From assembly GCF_040807025.1 (NCBI RefSeq), contig NC_090943.1, positions 916,356-980,355 on the forward strand: a stretch of DNA of 64,000 nucleotides, read 5' to 3'. Shown in pieces: positions 43,461 through 55,800 of the stretch. The stretch is from Struthio camelus (lineage: Eukaryota; Chordata; Aves; Struthioniformes; Struthionidae). The position numbers and the translations under genes were made by a program. Below the pieces are notes generated by a model, which saw only the letters and a program-made list of their open reading frames with translations, did not search any database and was not told where the DNA came from. How positions within the stretch are numbered: position 1 is the stretch's first letter; each line of letters starts with the position of its first letter.

Positions 43461-45581
43461 CGCTGCTGTGGGTGGCAAGGGCAGAAGGGCTCGCGGTTAC
43501 GATACAGTCTAGCAGGTGGACAAGCAGCATGATGGGAAGTGAACTTGTATCGCAGCTAATCCATGTGGTCGTGCTACAAAGCCCGCTTTGTTGAAGCATC
43601 AAAGGAATTCCTCTTAAAAACTCTCATAAGAAGGCCTAGGCACCTCTTCAACCCTGCGGGGTTACGTGGGACTTCCATAGCGGTGTAGGCCTTGTACTAG
43701 TTGTCCCCTACGCAGGTTTGGATTTTGCCTGTAGAGAATAGTCCTGAGAGATTCTCTGGGGTCCGTATTTAGCAGGTGTTTCCCCACCTATCTTTGTGCA
43801 TATTCAGGAGTGACATGCTTTCGCTTTCGTTCTTTTCCACTCGTTTCACTGCAAGGCTGGAAGCATGAGGGAGGGAGGGAAGACGCCATTCCCAGGCAAC
43901 CGGCCGTTCGCTGCAGCTGTGTTGCCGCACCTCGAGCAGCAGCTCTGTGCCGTGAGGCCAGGGCTGGGATCAAGGGGAGAGGGAGGAAGCAGAGATGCGG
44001 TTAAGGACCTGACGCGGAACTTGTTTAAGGTAGAAAAGCAAAGAGGAGAGAGCGGCAAAGAGCAAGGTGAGAAAAAGTAGGTGTAGGAGGAACGGATGGG
44101 ATGGAGAAGGGGCTCAGGACATTGGAGCAGAGATTGGAGCAGGAGGAATCGGGAGGGGAAGTATGTGGATGCATAGAGGCACTACTGAGTACCTAACCCG
44201 AGGAGGAGATGTCTCTGTTCTCGCAGGATGTAACTGGCACCAGTGAGGCTTTAGTTTCCCTCTGGCCCAAGGGAAAGGTGCCGCTGGTTTGTCATACGGA
44301 CTCCTGTCAATGAAGGCGATTTTATTTTATTTTTTTTAACTGGGTTTGGTCTCACACTCAGGTAAGTCAGACAAGTGAAAGCAACTTCTCCTAACCCCTG
44401 TAAAGAGCTGTTTGGTTTTTTAGTTAATCTAGAACTAGTATTATATTATTATTATTATTATAATACAATGAAATGTGTGGCACTATATTTCACAGTTGAT
44501 CTAAAACACTTAAATGTATGAAGTAACTGACCAGAGTTTTTTCAGATGTCTATGTAAATATTGGTTGAATTCTCTAAGAGCTAAGTGGTATTGTTCCTGA
44601 GGTGACTGTAAGTAGGTGTCTCTTCCGCTGTGTATTGTCAGCTGCTGGTTTGTGATCGTGTTTTGTAATAACTTTTGTAAAGTCTGTCAATACAGTGTTT
44701 CCATTCTGAAGCCCGTGTGGGGTGAGTGATCGCAGCCCTAGTTCCCCTTGCTTGGCCTCTGTATTTCGTCCTCGCTCTCCCTTCTCCTGTCGTGACAACT
44801 GCAGCACACTGGCCTGCACCTGGCTGTTACTTATTAGCATTTTCCAGGTAACTTGCTGAACTGGTGAACTGCACAAGCTGAGCTGGGTCTGCTCAAGTCT
44901 GTTGTTGTCCGTGCCAAGCGTCTGCGGAATCGTGTCCTGGAAGCGAGGCTGTCTGGAGCAGCTCTGGGGCACTTGGTCGTGCTGACGGTTGGTGTTCAGC
45001 ATTTGGGGTTCACGTTTTTAAGCTTTTTCTCTGCTGCCGTTACGGCTAGAAGCAGACTCTGGTTTTACGTGAAGGTAGCACTGCGCCTCCGGGAGCTGGA
45101 CTGTACCACGCACCGAACAGTGCCACAGCAAGGGCGGAGGAGTCGTCTGCCGTCGCCGGACTTGGCTGTGCAGGTGGAGCTGGGACAGTCCCTTGCCATG
45201 AGAAGTGCTAGTGTGCGGCTGCAGCGGCTGCCCCGGCTGCCGCGGTCGGGCACCGAGCTGGGACATCGCTGCCCTCCAGCACTGACTTTGGCCTGTTGCA
45301 GGGGGCATGGGGAGCCCCTCGCGTGCTCCGAGAGGGGCCGTGCGTGCTGTGGGCTCCTCTTCCTACCTCGCCCCGACGGGGTGCCCTGGTCCGCCGGGGC
45401 TGAGCGGAGCTGGAGGCTGCCAAGAGCGAGGGACCGGGGCGTGCAGGGCCGCGCTTGCTCGGGCCCGCCGCCCGAAGGAGGCTGTCTGCAGAGCCTGGCA
45501 GCACCGTGGACGTGCCGGGTTTGCTTCGCTGCTTCCTCGCTCGCGTGTGCCCGAGCGTTTTGTACCAGAGCTGCCAATAAA
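43461..45581 (+). other. Probable 3' UTR/flank of the ZNF212-like gene
   Basis: AT-richer DNA with a TTATTATTATTATAATA patch near 44440-44465 and no coding signal. The first canonical AATAAA in the + direction is at 45576-45581; weaker AATACA variants lie near 44461 and 44689. The true 3' end cannot be fixed from sequence. Confidence 0.4.
45576..45581 (+). terminator. Candidate poly(A) signal AATAAA
   Basis: AATAAA followed by CTGTTTGTGCC (GT-rich). If used by the ZNF212-like gene the 3' UTR would be about 2.1 kb; it may instead belong to an unrecognised transcript. Confidence 0.35.
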
Positions 45582-47585
45582 CTGTTTGTGCCAGGCCTGG
45601 CTCTGCAGCGCAGCACGGCGTTTTGTCTCGCTGCGGCAGGGCCGCGTGTCTCGGGCAACGCAGCCCTGACGGGGCTTAGCCCCAGGCTGCCCTGGCTCGC
45701 TCTCACGTGCACCCGCAGAGCCGGTCCGTGCGCGGGAGCAGCCCCCGGGGCTGGCGGGGAGCAGCAGCCGGCGCTGCTCCTGCCCTTTTCCAGCAGCGCG
45801 TCCCCAGCTCTGTACCACCGCCGGTGTCCAGCTGGGCTGCGCCCTCCTGCCTTCGCCCCTGCGTCTCAACCCTGTGCAGGCCCCGGCCGGGGGGTGTTGG
45901 CAGAGCAGGGAGCCAGCAGAGCCCTGGCGCCTGCCCGGGGGCTCCTGCCCTCGCCGAGGGCCGGCGCAGGCCTGCCCCAGGGACTCCGCAGCGGCTCCTT
46001 GAGCTGCCCCGTGCGCCCGTGCCTTCGCTAGCGTGCCTCCCGCTGCTCCTCGGGCCATTCGCCACCTTTCTCCTGGCGGGAGCACCGCGCGGAGGAGGCA
46101 GCGCCGACGGCTGCCCGGGCAGCGGCGCGAGGACCTGCCATCCGGGGCCCCGCGTTTCCCACCTTGCTGCCACAATTAGCAATTTTCAGAAAACGTCCCC
46201 GGCTCGTTTGCCTGGTGACGCTGTCGGGCCGCGCGTCCCTGGCGGTGCGCCGTGCCGCGGCCGGCGGGCAGGCGATGGCCTCCTGCTGCTCCGGCTGCGT
46301 TTCGGCACAGGCAGCGGTTCCCCCTCCGCTGGCAGAGTCTGTCCTTGCGCACCGGGATGCAGGACGCTGGGAGGCTGCAGAAATGGAACTAATAACTGGA
46401 GAATCATTCATTTCTGTCCTGAGCTGTTCCTTGCCGGCGTGCCAGCAGTTGTACGGTCGCTTTGGGATGTTTCACCTCCTGTACGGGCCGGTGACGGGAA
46501 AGCGGCTGCTCACAAAGTTGGGGTCGCGTGGCCCGTGCAAAGAGGCCGAGAAGCAGCAAAAGGGCTGTTTCCCTCCCCCAGCTCCGGGCAGCTGCTCCTG
46601 CTGCTGGCTCCAAAAATTAGAGGCAGCCCAGCCGGGCTTTGGTGGGTTTTGTTTGTTCAAGTCATGCTGTTAAAAATAAAAGCGGTCCCAAATGAGATGT
46701 GAGCGGCAGCAGGGAAAGCACCGTGTGGGATCCGGGTTGCGCTTGTAAAAGGAGCAGCTCAGCCGCGCTGGTGGCAGCGGGAGGTGCCGGGGCCGTGCCG
46801 TCCCCGGTGCTGGTGTGCTCCGGCCGCGTCCCAGCGGGCTGTGCCGGAGGCACTGCGAGACGCTCGCTGCCCCGTGTGCGGCTGGCTGCGTTCGGAGGGA
46901 TCGCGGTCTCCGAGGGCTCCAGGTTTGGGGCCGTGGGAGGACCTGGGGTGAGCGGGAGCAGGCGCTGGTGGAGCGCGGCCGGAGAGCGGAAGGGGAGTCG
47001 CAGGGAACGTCTCTGTCCCCGTAGAGGTGCCGGAGGCCCTCCAGCCCCTGAGCTGGGACTCTCGACCTGCTTGGCTCCTCCCCGGAGGTCTCCCGTCTCT
47101 CCAGCGCGTCTGGTTCCCCCACCCCATCACCCCCGGCAAGGACGCGCAGCGGCTGGAGGAGATACCTGCAGGACCCAACCGAGGGTCCTCCCCACACGTG
47201 GGGAGGGGATGTGGGGACGGGACCACCACCGCAGAGATGCCCGTTCGGCCTCGCTGCCCAGGCTGTCCTCCAGGATGTGGGGACCAATGTTTAGTTACAG
47301 CCGCTCCGTTGCCGGGCAGGGGCTGCGAGGGCAGGATTTTCCTTTCAGAAGGAAGGAATCCCTTTCCGTTCCTACGAGGAGGGCGGGCTCGTCCCACAGT
47401 CCTGTCCATCAAAAGCTGTTCCTGGAGACTGTTCTCTGCCTTTCTGCAACCGGCACCGTTTCCTGGTCGTCCAAGCGCTTGGTCCTACTGGCTTCCCCTT
47501 ATCGTCCCCATGGTTTGGGACCTCCAAGAGAAACAAAGCCGGGCACCAGGAGGCTGCTGCCGTGGGAGTGGGGCCTGTCCGTGTG
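45582..47585. other. No gene recognised
   Basis: GC-rich DNA with several open frames on both strands, none showing a domain, signal peptide or low-complexity-free conserved block. Another AATAAA occurs at 46675-46680 without an assignable gene. Confidence 0.4.
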
Positions 47586-47589
47586 GCTG

Positions 47590-48195
47590 CACCAGGATGG
47601 GCGGGATGGGATGAGATGGGATAGGATGAACAGGTTGGATAGATGGGCTGGGATGGGACAGGACGGGATGTTTGGGATGGAGGGGATGGATGAGATGGGA
47701 TGGGCTGGGACGAGATGGGACAGATGGGACAGGACAGGATGGATGGGATGGGATGGGGCAGAGGGGAGGGGATGGGAAAAGGCAGAACAGGATGAATGGA
47801 ATGGAATGGAGCAAATGGGATGGGATAGGATGGGACAGATGGGACAGGGCAGGACAGATGGGAAGGACAGGATGGGATGGACGTGAGGGGACGCGATGGG
47901 ATGGGATGGGAGGGTATGAATGAGATGGATGGGACAGGATGGGGCAGATGGGAGGGTATGGATGAGACAGGAGACAGGATGGGATGGATGGGATGGGATG
48001 GATGGGAGGGGACAGGTGGGACAGGATGGGATGGATGGGATGGATGGGAGGGGATGGGAGGACAGGGTGGGACAGATGGGATAGGACAGGACAGATGGGA
48101 TGGACAGGATGGGATGGGATGGATGAGAGGCTATGGGAGGGGATGGGATGGGAGGGATGCGATGGGATGGGATGGGACGGGAGGGGATAGGATGG
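47590..48195 (+). repeat. GGGAT/GGGACA satellite
   Basis: Short units GGGATGGGATGGATGGGA and GGGACAGATGGGA run for about 600 bp, purine-rich on the + strand. The array continues after the CR1 copy (about 49437-49530), so the LINE lies inside it. Confidence 0.92.
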
Positions 48196-49436
48196 GTTCA
48201 CCAGAGGGAAATCATGCTTGACCAACCTGATAGCCTTCTCTGAGGGGACAGCTGGCTGGGTAGAGGAGGGGAGAGCAGTGGCTGTTGTCCACCTGGACTT
48301 CAGCAAGGCTTTGGACACTGTCTCCCATCACATCCTCCTAGATAAGCTCAGGAAGTGCAGGCTGGATGAGTGGAGGGTGAGGTGGATTGAGAACTGGCTG
48401 GATGGCAGAGCTCAGAGGGTTGTGATCAGTGGCGCAGAGTCTAGTTGGAGACCTGTAGCTAGAGGTGTCCGCCAGGTGTCAATACTGGCTCCAATCCTGT
48501 TCAGTTGGTCCATCAATGTGCTGGAGGAAGGGACAGAGTGCACCCTCAGCAAGTTTGCTGATGATACTAAACTGGGAGGAGTGGCTGACACACCAGAAGG
48601 CTGTGCTGCCATTCAGAGGGACCTGGACAGGCTGGAGAGGTGGGCGGAGGGGAACCTCATGGAGTTCAACCAAGGCAAGGGCAGGGTCCTGCCCCTGGGG
48701 AGGAAGAACCCCAGGCAGCAGGACAGGCTGGGGGTTGACCTGCTGGAAAGCAGCTCTGCAGAGAAGGACCTGGGAGTGCTGGTGGACAACAAGTTGACCA
48801 TGAGGCAGCAGTGTGGCCTTGTGGCCAAGAAGGCCAATGGTCTCCTGGGGTGCATGAGGCAGAGTGTTGCCAGCAGGTGGAGGGAGGTGATCCTGCCCCT
48901 CTCCTCAGCCCTGGTGAAGCCTCACCTGGAGTGCTGGGTCCAGTTCTGGGCTCCCCAGCACAAGAGAGACATGGTGCTACTGGGGAGAGTCCAGCGGAGG
49001 GCTACCAAGATGATGAGGGGACTGGAGCACCTCTCCTATGAAGAAAGACTGCGAGAGCTGGGCCTGTTCAGCCTGGAGAAGAGAAGACGGAGAGGCGATC
49101 TCATTGACGTGTACAAGTGTCTGAAAGGGGGGGGGGTGTCGAGAGGATGGGGCCAGTCTCTTCTCCATGGTGCCCAGCGACAGGACAAAAGGCAACAGGC
49201 AGAAACTGAACCACAGGAAGTTCCACCTAAACCTGAGGAAAAACTTCTTGACTGTGAGGGTGACCGAGCCCTGGCCCAGGTTGCCCAGAGAGGCGGTGGA
49301 GTCTCCTTCGCTGGAGATCTTCAAAACCCGCCTGGACGCGGTCCTGGGCAACGTGCTCTGAGGACGCTGCTGGAGCAGGAGGTCGGACTGGACGATCTCC
49401 AGAGGTCCCTGCCAACCTCGGCCCTCCTGTGATCCT
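48195..49436 (+). mobile_element. CR1 LINE, 5'-truncated, inserted in the GGGAT satellite
   Basis: About 1.24 kb of CR1 ORF2 starting at GGGTTCACCAGAGGGAAATC. Reverse transcriptase is open for 404 codons (48218-49432) with [20 protein letters not shown] and the FADDTKLGG catalytic motif, so no stop has accumulated in what remains. The N-terminal third of ORF2 and ORF1 are absent. It closely matches the final 1.2 kb of the copy at 16295, including a G-run (near 49125), hence the same subfamily. The tail is an imperfect CCTGTGATCCTGTG rather than ATTCTGTG repeats. Confidence 0.93.
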
Positions 49437-49540
49437 GTGGGGTGGGACGGGGCGAGACGAGATGGGACGTGGTGGGATGGAGGGGATGGAGGGGAGGGGA
49501 GAGGATGGGGTGGGATGGAGGGGACAGGACGGCCGGGCCG
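49437..49540 (+). repeat. Right-hand remainder of the GGGAT satellite
   Basis: GGGACGGGGCGAGACGAGATGGGACG and GGGATGGAGGGGATGGAGG units resume directly after the CR1 tail, then pass into a CpG island. Confidence 0.75.
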
Positions 49541-49857
49541 GGCAGGGCCGAGGGCGGCGGGGCCGGGCCGGGGCGCGGTTGCCATGACGACGCCGCCCGC
49601 CGGCCGCCATTTCACACCTGGGCCGCGGGGCGCGAGGCCGCGGCGGCGGCGGCGGCGGGGGGCGGTGCCGGCCGCGTAGCCCCGCCCCCCGGAAGCCCCG
49701 CCCCGCCCCTCCCGCCCCCGGCGCCCGGCTGCCCCCCAGCGGCCGCCCCGGCCCGGCCGCCGCCGCCGCGGGCCGCCAGGGGGCGCCGGGGGCGGCGCCG
49801 CTCCCTGGCCGCGGCCGCCTGTGGGGGGCGCGGTCGCGGGGCGGCCCCGGCGCGGCC
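49540..49857 (+). promoter_or_regulatory. CpG promoter of the third ZNF with an X-box-like site
   Basis: CpG-dense DNA upstream of the ATG at 49858. GTTGCCATGACGAC at 49578-49591 is close to the canonical RFX X-box GTTGCCATGGCAAC. No TATA box. Confidence 0.5.
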
Positions 49858-52800
49858 ATGGCGGCGCGGAGCTGTGCGCAGGTACGGGCCGGGTCGGGCG
49901 GCGGGCCGGGCCGGGGCCGGGGGGACGGACGGACGGACGGACGGAGACCCCAGCGCCGTGCGGCAGGGACGGGAGGGCGGCGGGGCCGGGCCCGGCGCTC
50001 CGGGAAACGCTGCCGTCGAGGGAAGCAGCCCGGCCCCGTCCTAGCGCCCCCCCCCCCCGATCCTCCCCCCAGCGCCCCCTCGATCCCCCCTGACCCCCCC
50101 AGCGCTCCCCGATCCCCCCTGACCCCCCGCAGCTCCCCCTGGATCCCCTCTGACTCCCCCCCAGCGCCCCCTGGATCCCCCCTGACCCCCCCCAGCGCTC
50201 CCCGATCCCCCCTGACCCCCCCAGCGCTCCCCGATCCCCCCGACCCCCCCCAGCACCCTCTGGATCCCCCCTGACCCCCCCCCAGCGCCCCCCGATCCCC
50301 CCCGACTCCCCCAGCGCCCCCTAGATCCCCCCTGACCCCCCCAGCGCCCCCCCTCATCCCCCCTGACCCCCCCCAGCGCCCCCTCGATCCCCCCTGCCCC
50401 CCCCAGTGCCCCCTCGATCCCCCCTGACCCCCCCCAGCGCTCCCCGATCCCCCCTGACCCCCCCAGCGCTCCCCGATCCCCCTGACCCCCCCCAGCACCC
50501 CCTGGATCCCCCCTAACCCCCCCCAGTGCCCCCTCGATCCCCCCTAACCCCCCCCAGCGCCCCCTCGATCCCCCCTGACCCCCCAGCGCCCCCGATCCCC
50601 CCACCCCCCCACAGCATTCCCTGACCCCCCCCCCAGTACCCCCTCGGTCCCCCCCAGCGCCCCCTCAATCCCCCCACTCCCCCAGCACCCCCTCGCTCTC
50701 CCCAGTGCCCCCCTGTCCCCCATCCCCTTTCTTCCCCCGGCCCCCCCAGTGCCCCCTCCATCCCCACCCAGCCCCTCATTCCCCCTGCCCCCACTGTACG
50801 CTTCTCGATCCCCCTGGCCCCCCCAGTGCCCCTTGACCCCCACAGCACCCCCTCGATCCCCCCAGCCCCTCAGTGCCCCCTGCCCCCCCCGTACGCTTCT
50901 CGATCCCCCAGGCCCTCCCCAGAACTCTCTAGATCCCTCCTTGCCCCGCCCCCCAGTGCTCCCTCGATCCCCCCCAGTGCCCCCAGTCCCACCTTGATCC
51001 CCTCCAGTTCCCTCTAGGCCCTTCCCAGTCACCCCTCCATCCTCCCCAGTTAGCCCAGTTCACCCTCAGTTTCCCCCCAGCTCCCCTCCAGCCTCCCCTC
51101 CCACTTCTCCTCTGTCCCCCTCTCCTCCCTGTCCCCCCCAGTCAGCCCAGTACCACCCTGGGGGTCCCTCCCCAGTTCACCCGTGGGTTCCTCAAGTTCC
51201 CCTCGCTCTCCCCCGCCTCACCTCCCAGTCCCCCCAGTCAGCCCAGTGCCCCTCGGTCCCTCCCCAGGCCAGCTCCCAGCCCCCTGCTCCAACTGGGAGC
51301 CCCCGGTTCCTGTCCCTCCGCGTGCCTGCGGGGCCGCGGGTCCCCACACGCGGGTGCCGCAGCCGGCAGCGTTCGGGGAGGGGGTTCGCAGGCTCGCGGC
51401 CGGGGGGGGCTGTCAGGGCCGCGTTGGGACCCCGCGATCACCTGCTCTGTGTTTGTCTCCCGGTGAGCAGAGCCCAGCCCAGGACATGGCGGCGTGGCCC
51501 CTGGCCCCTTCGCAGCCCCGCGTCACCCGCAGGCGAGCGGCAGGCGGAGGGATGGCGGCAGCGCCGGCGGCGAGCGGGGCGGCCGCCCCGTGCCCGGCGG
51601 CGCCCCCCGCCCAGGCTGTGCAGCAGCAGGTGGATTCGCACGCGGCCCAGCTGCAGGGCCTGGAAGGGAGGATGGTGGCGGCCGAGAAGATGCTCGCCGA
51701 CGTGATGAAAGGGTCGGTGGAGTTCGGGAGCCAGCTGGCCGTGCTGGGCACCCTCCTGCAGAGCTACGAGCAGCTCCAGCGGCGCCTGGAGAACATGGAG
51801 AACCTGCTGAAGAACAGGAACTTCTGGATCCTGCGGCTGCCGCCGGGCACCCGGGGCGAGGTCCCCAAGGTAACGGCCCGGGCGGGTGCTCAGGTGGTGA
51901 CCGGAAACAGCAAGGGACACTGACACACTGCCCCATCCTGCTCTGAGCGTAGTTCACCGGTTGTGGCTGGCCTCCAGCCCTGCCTGCTGGAAGGACCCTC
52001 TGCACGAGATATGGGTCTGTGCATGGTTTGATCCCTGTGCGGTTAAGCGAAATAGAAAGGCCTTTTGCAAGGGAGAACATGGTCAGTTAACAAATAGCCA
52101 ACAATCAATTAACAAGTAGCCAACAGCAGCAGGAGGGGTTGATAATTTAAAGCTCCCTTACTGAAAATTACGACTTTTACGAACAGTGGAGGGTCCTTAA
52201 TTGCAGATGAACAGACAGGGGAATAAACGGGCAAAAAGTCCTCGGGTGGGTCGGCGGGCTGTGCGTGCTCCCACACGCGCCCGAGCAGCGCGAGCCACGG
52301 GCAGCCAGCGCTGCGAGGCAGCGATGGCGCAGAGCGCGCCTCCTTTTTGGGGTAGCTCTGTAAGGTCGGCTCCACGTGAGCGTGGCCTCGCCGCAGCCGC
52401 GCGAGCCGAGCCTCCCTGCACGGCGAGCCGAGCAGCAAAGGGTTTGATGCGCGACTCTGGGTGCTCGCACTGGGTGGGCTGTTTGTACAGTTGCCCGGCT
52501 GCAAAGCTGCAGAGACAGCGTGTGGCCAAGGGTCCGTCTCCCCGACGTGTTTTGTCCACGTCACAGCCTCTGCTCAGAGTCAGGTCTCCCTTCTGTCACC
52601 AGAGCTGCCATTGCAATGAGGCTGTTTGTGGTTTCAGGTGCCGGTGACGTTTGATGACGTCTCTGTGTACTTTTCGGAGTCAGAGTGGGGGAAGCTGGAC
52701 AAGTGGCAGAAGGACCTCTACAAGACCGTGATGACAGGGAACTACGAATTGCTGATCTCTCTGGGTAAGGAGACGTTTGCAGAGACGTTCGCACTCCTTT

Positions 52801-55800
52801 GTGGGAAGCTCTGTGATGGCTGAGGTGAGCCAACGAGCCGCAGATCTGTGTGCGCCTCTCACGCCTTGGTATCGCAGCAGGCCAGGGTGGCTCAGAGGGT
52901 TCGGTGTGACATGAGACCTTGCAGCTGTGTTACTCCTCCAAGCCATGTCCACGCTGGTAGCAGATGCAGACTGGCGAAGTGGGGGTAGTCTCTGTCCGGG
53001 GCATGACTGATATCTGTGCCACAGAATTACAGTCGTTCCAGCTGGTGTTTCTGTGGCTGTCCGCAGGGAGCCCAAGGGCAGGTCGGCTCTCGTGCTGGTT
53101 TGTACGAGAGGTTTTTCTAGGTCTAGACTCTGACCCGTGACTCTTACGAGCTTTGTCCCCCTCTGAACGGAGAGGTCGTCACCTGCTGGCGATGTCCAGT
53201 GAATCCCTGCCGCAGCCGTCCCCATGCTGGTGCGCGCAGGGCTGGACACGGGTGAGGAGCAGTCAGCTCCGCGCGTCCTCCCCTCCTCCTGCACCAGCAG
53301 AGACGTGCCGTCCTTCAGCCCTGACGGATGGTTGCGTTTGGCTGCACGTGCCCAGCCCCCCGTGGCCTGGCAGCCGCTTTGCTCCGTGGGCAGCCCCAGG
53401 GCGGCCTGAACAGCCCGGCGTTTGCCGGCTGGACAAAGGCAGCCCGTGGCCGGGGCACGGCGAGGGCGCAGGTACTCGCGCCGCAGCGCGTGCCCACGGT
53501 GCTGCGTTGGGGGCAGCCTCCAGCCCGACTCCGCAATCGCTTCCCTGCAGCGGGTGTTTCTTTCTCAGCCTGAAGATTGCTCTCCCAGAGCTGTATACGC
53601 GTCGTCTTGTTTGTGGTCTCGCTGGCCTCCAGGGCTGAGATCTCGGGGGAGGAGGGAGCCGGCAGGCAGGCTGTGGATTGGTCTGGCAGCACTGGCAGTT
53701 ACAGGGAGGGGGGGAGGCAGCGCCCTGCAGCCGGCTTCCTCCGTGCTGCGAGCGCTGCTCCGCTTGCAGGGGTGGGTCTGCGCGTCCCCCGCAGAGCTCT
53801 CAGGGCCTCCTGCAAGAGGCCGAGGAGAACTTCCTCCCCCTTGCCCGCCCCAGAGCGGAGGTCTGGTGTCGCTCGTGCTCGAGTGTTACGGAGACTTCCT
53901 GCAGGTAAATAACCTGCTCCCTCTGTCTGTCTTCTTCCCTGCACAGATTACGCCATCTCCAAACCGGACCTCCTGTCCCGCATCGAGCGGGGCGAGGAGC
54001 TGTGTGTCACTGAGCAGCAGGGCCCCGAGGACAGGGAGCTTCCCGCGGCGCCCGGCGCAGGTGGGACAGGGGACGCGCGGCCCCGAGCCTCGCGGCTCGC
54101 GAGGGGCGGCGGGAGTCCTGGGCTGGGCGGGGGCTGCGGAGTCCCGGCCCGGGCTGGGCCAGCGCTCCCCTGCTGCGTCCTGTTTGTGCCAACCGTATCG
54201 GCCGGATGGGGGCCGCCGGGGGTCACCCCGCTGGCGCAGGGGGAAACAGAGGTGCCGGGGCTGAGCCGCCGGCTGATGGCGATGCTTCCCTTGCTCGCCT
54301 GACCCCATACAGAGCTGTTCCTCAGCAGGCGCCCTGCCGTCACCCTGAGAACCAGGCAGGGCCCGAGTCCACGCCGCAGACGCCTCAGTGCGGGTGTCCC
54401 CGCGTGAGGCAGGTGCCCGGCCAGCGGGGAACCGGTGGGCGCAGCCAGCGCGGCCCGGCTGGGTCTGAGAGCGGCGACCGTGCGAGGCGGCGGCGGCTCG
54501 GTCTCCCGACCCGGCGCTGCGAGGGGCAGCTCTGGAGAGGAACGCCGGCTGCAGAGCCTCCTGCGAGACGGCCTCCTGGCCGCCCTCGCCGTCCCTTGCG
54601 CGGGGTGGCACAGCTTTGCCCAGACCTGGAGCAGGACGTTGCCAAAGCAATTCGCAGCCCCGTGGCTCTCCCAGAGATGCCGAGGAACCAAAAACCCACG
54701 GAGAGGTGGATGTTGGTTAATCGCACTGTAATTTCTCTTCCATAGCAGCAGAACCCGCTGCTGTTACCCCTGAAGTTGTCTCTTGGGCGGAAGAAGATGA
54801 CAATCCCCGTGCTGGTGTTCAGGGAGACTCAGAAGAGCAAGATATCCCTAGCAGTGGCACCACCGCGGGTGAGTGGGGTGCCGAACAGCTCGGTGAGTGC
54901 TGGGAGAACCGGTCAGTGCGGGGACCCCTCAGTCCCTTCCCTGACACGTTTCCCGTATCCGGCAGCAGAGCCCTCGGCCCCCTGTGCCTTTGCGTAGTGA
55001 ACTGCGAGACGAGTCTTCCTGTCCTTTTCTAGAATGATCTTATATCAGGCCTTTGTTTAACACAAAAGCACAGAAGGCTTCAAAAGGCGCCCGGCCCTGA
55101 GTTTCCGTGTCCTGAGTTAGGCCCTAGAGGGAGAACGCGCTTCAGTGGTGGGTTCTTGTCCGTCTCCACGTGCCCGAGAACGAAGATGGCCGGAGAAGAG
55201 AGGGGGAGGGAATCGAGGCACGATGGAGGGAGCGTGGTTCCTCACTCTTCGATCCCTTCTGCTTCCAGCTGAAGACGGCTTTGTCATCAAGACAGAGGAG
55301 AGGGTGACCGCGAGCCCGGAGCCGTGCGGTGCGTCACCGGCAGAGCCAGAAGAGTCTCCTCCGCGGGGCTGGGAGACCGGGCTGCTGGGCAACGATCAGG
55401 GCGCTGCCGGTCACCGAGAGCCGAGCCTCCCCGGGAGCAGCCGAGGGGAGCGTGGCGCAGGCCAGAGGGACTGCGGCGCCGCGGCGGGAGCGTGGGGCGG
55501 GAGCGGGGCCGAGGCGGCGCCGTGCCTCAGCTGCCCGCAGTGCGGCGTCAGCTTCCCCGACGAGCAGCAGTGCCTTCTGCACCAGAGAGCTCACGGCCGG
55601 GCAGCCCCGTCCCTGCGCGCCCGCCCGCCGCCGCCGCCGCCGCGGGGCCGCGTCCGAGCCCTGCCGCACAAGGAGAAGCAGCACCCGTGCGCCCGCTGCC
55701 CCCGCAACTTCAGCAAGAAGGCCAACCTGGACAGGCACCAGCGCCGCACCACGGACTGGCTGCACAAGTGCAGCAAGTGCCGGCGCTCCTTCCGCCTCCA

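Noticed and set aside
45065-46175. Possible single-exon gene between 45.0 and 46.2 kb on either strand
   Set aside because: Overlapping frames on both strands, no recognisable domain, and no promoter or poly(A) arrangement that favours one.
46675-46680. AATAAA as a gene terminator
   Set aside because: No upstream + strand gene can be connected to it, and it sits within an A-rich run (taaaaataaaa).
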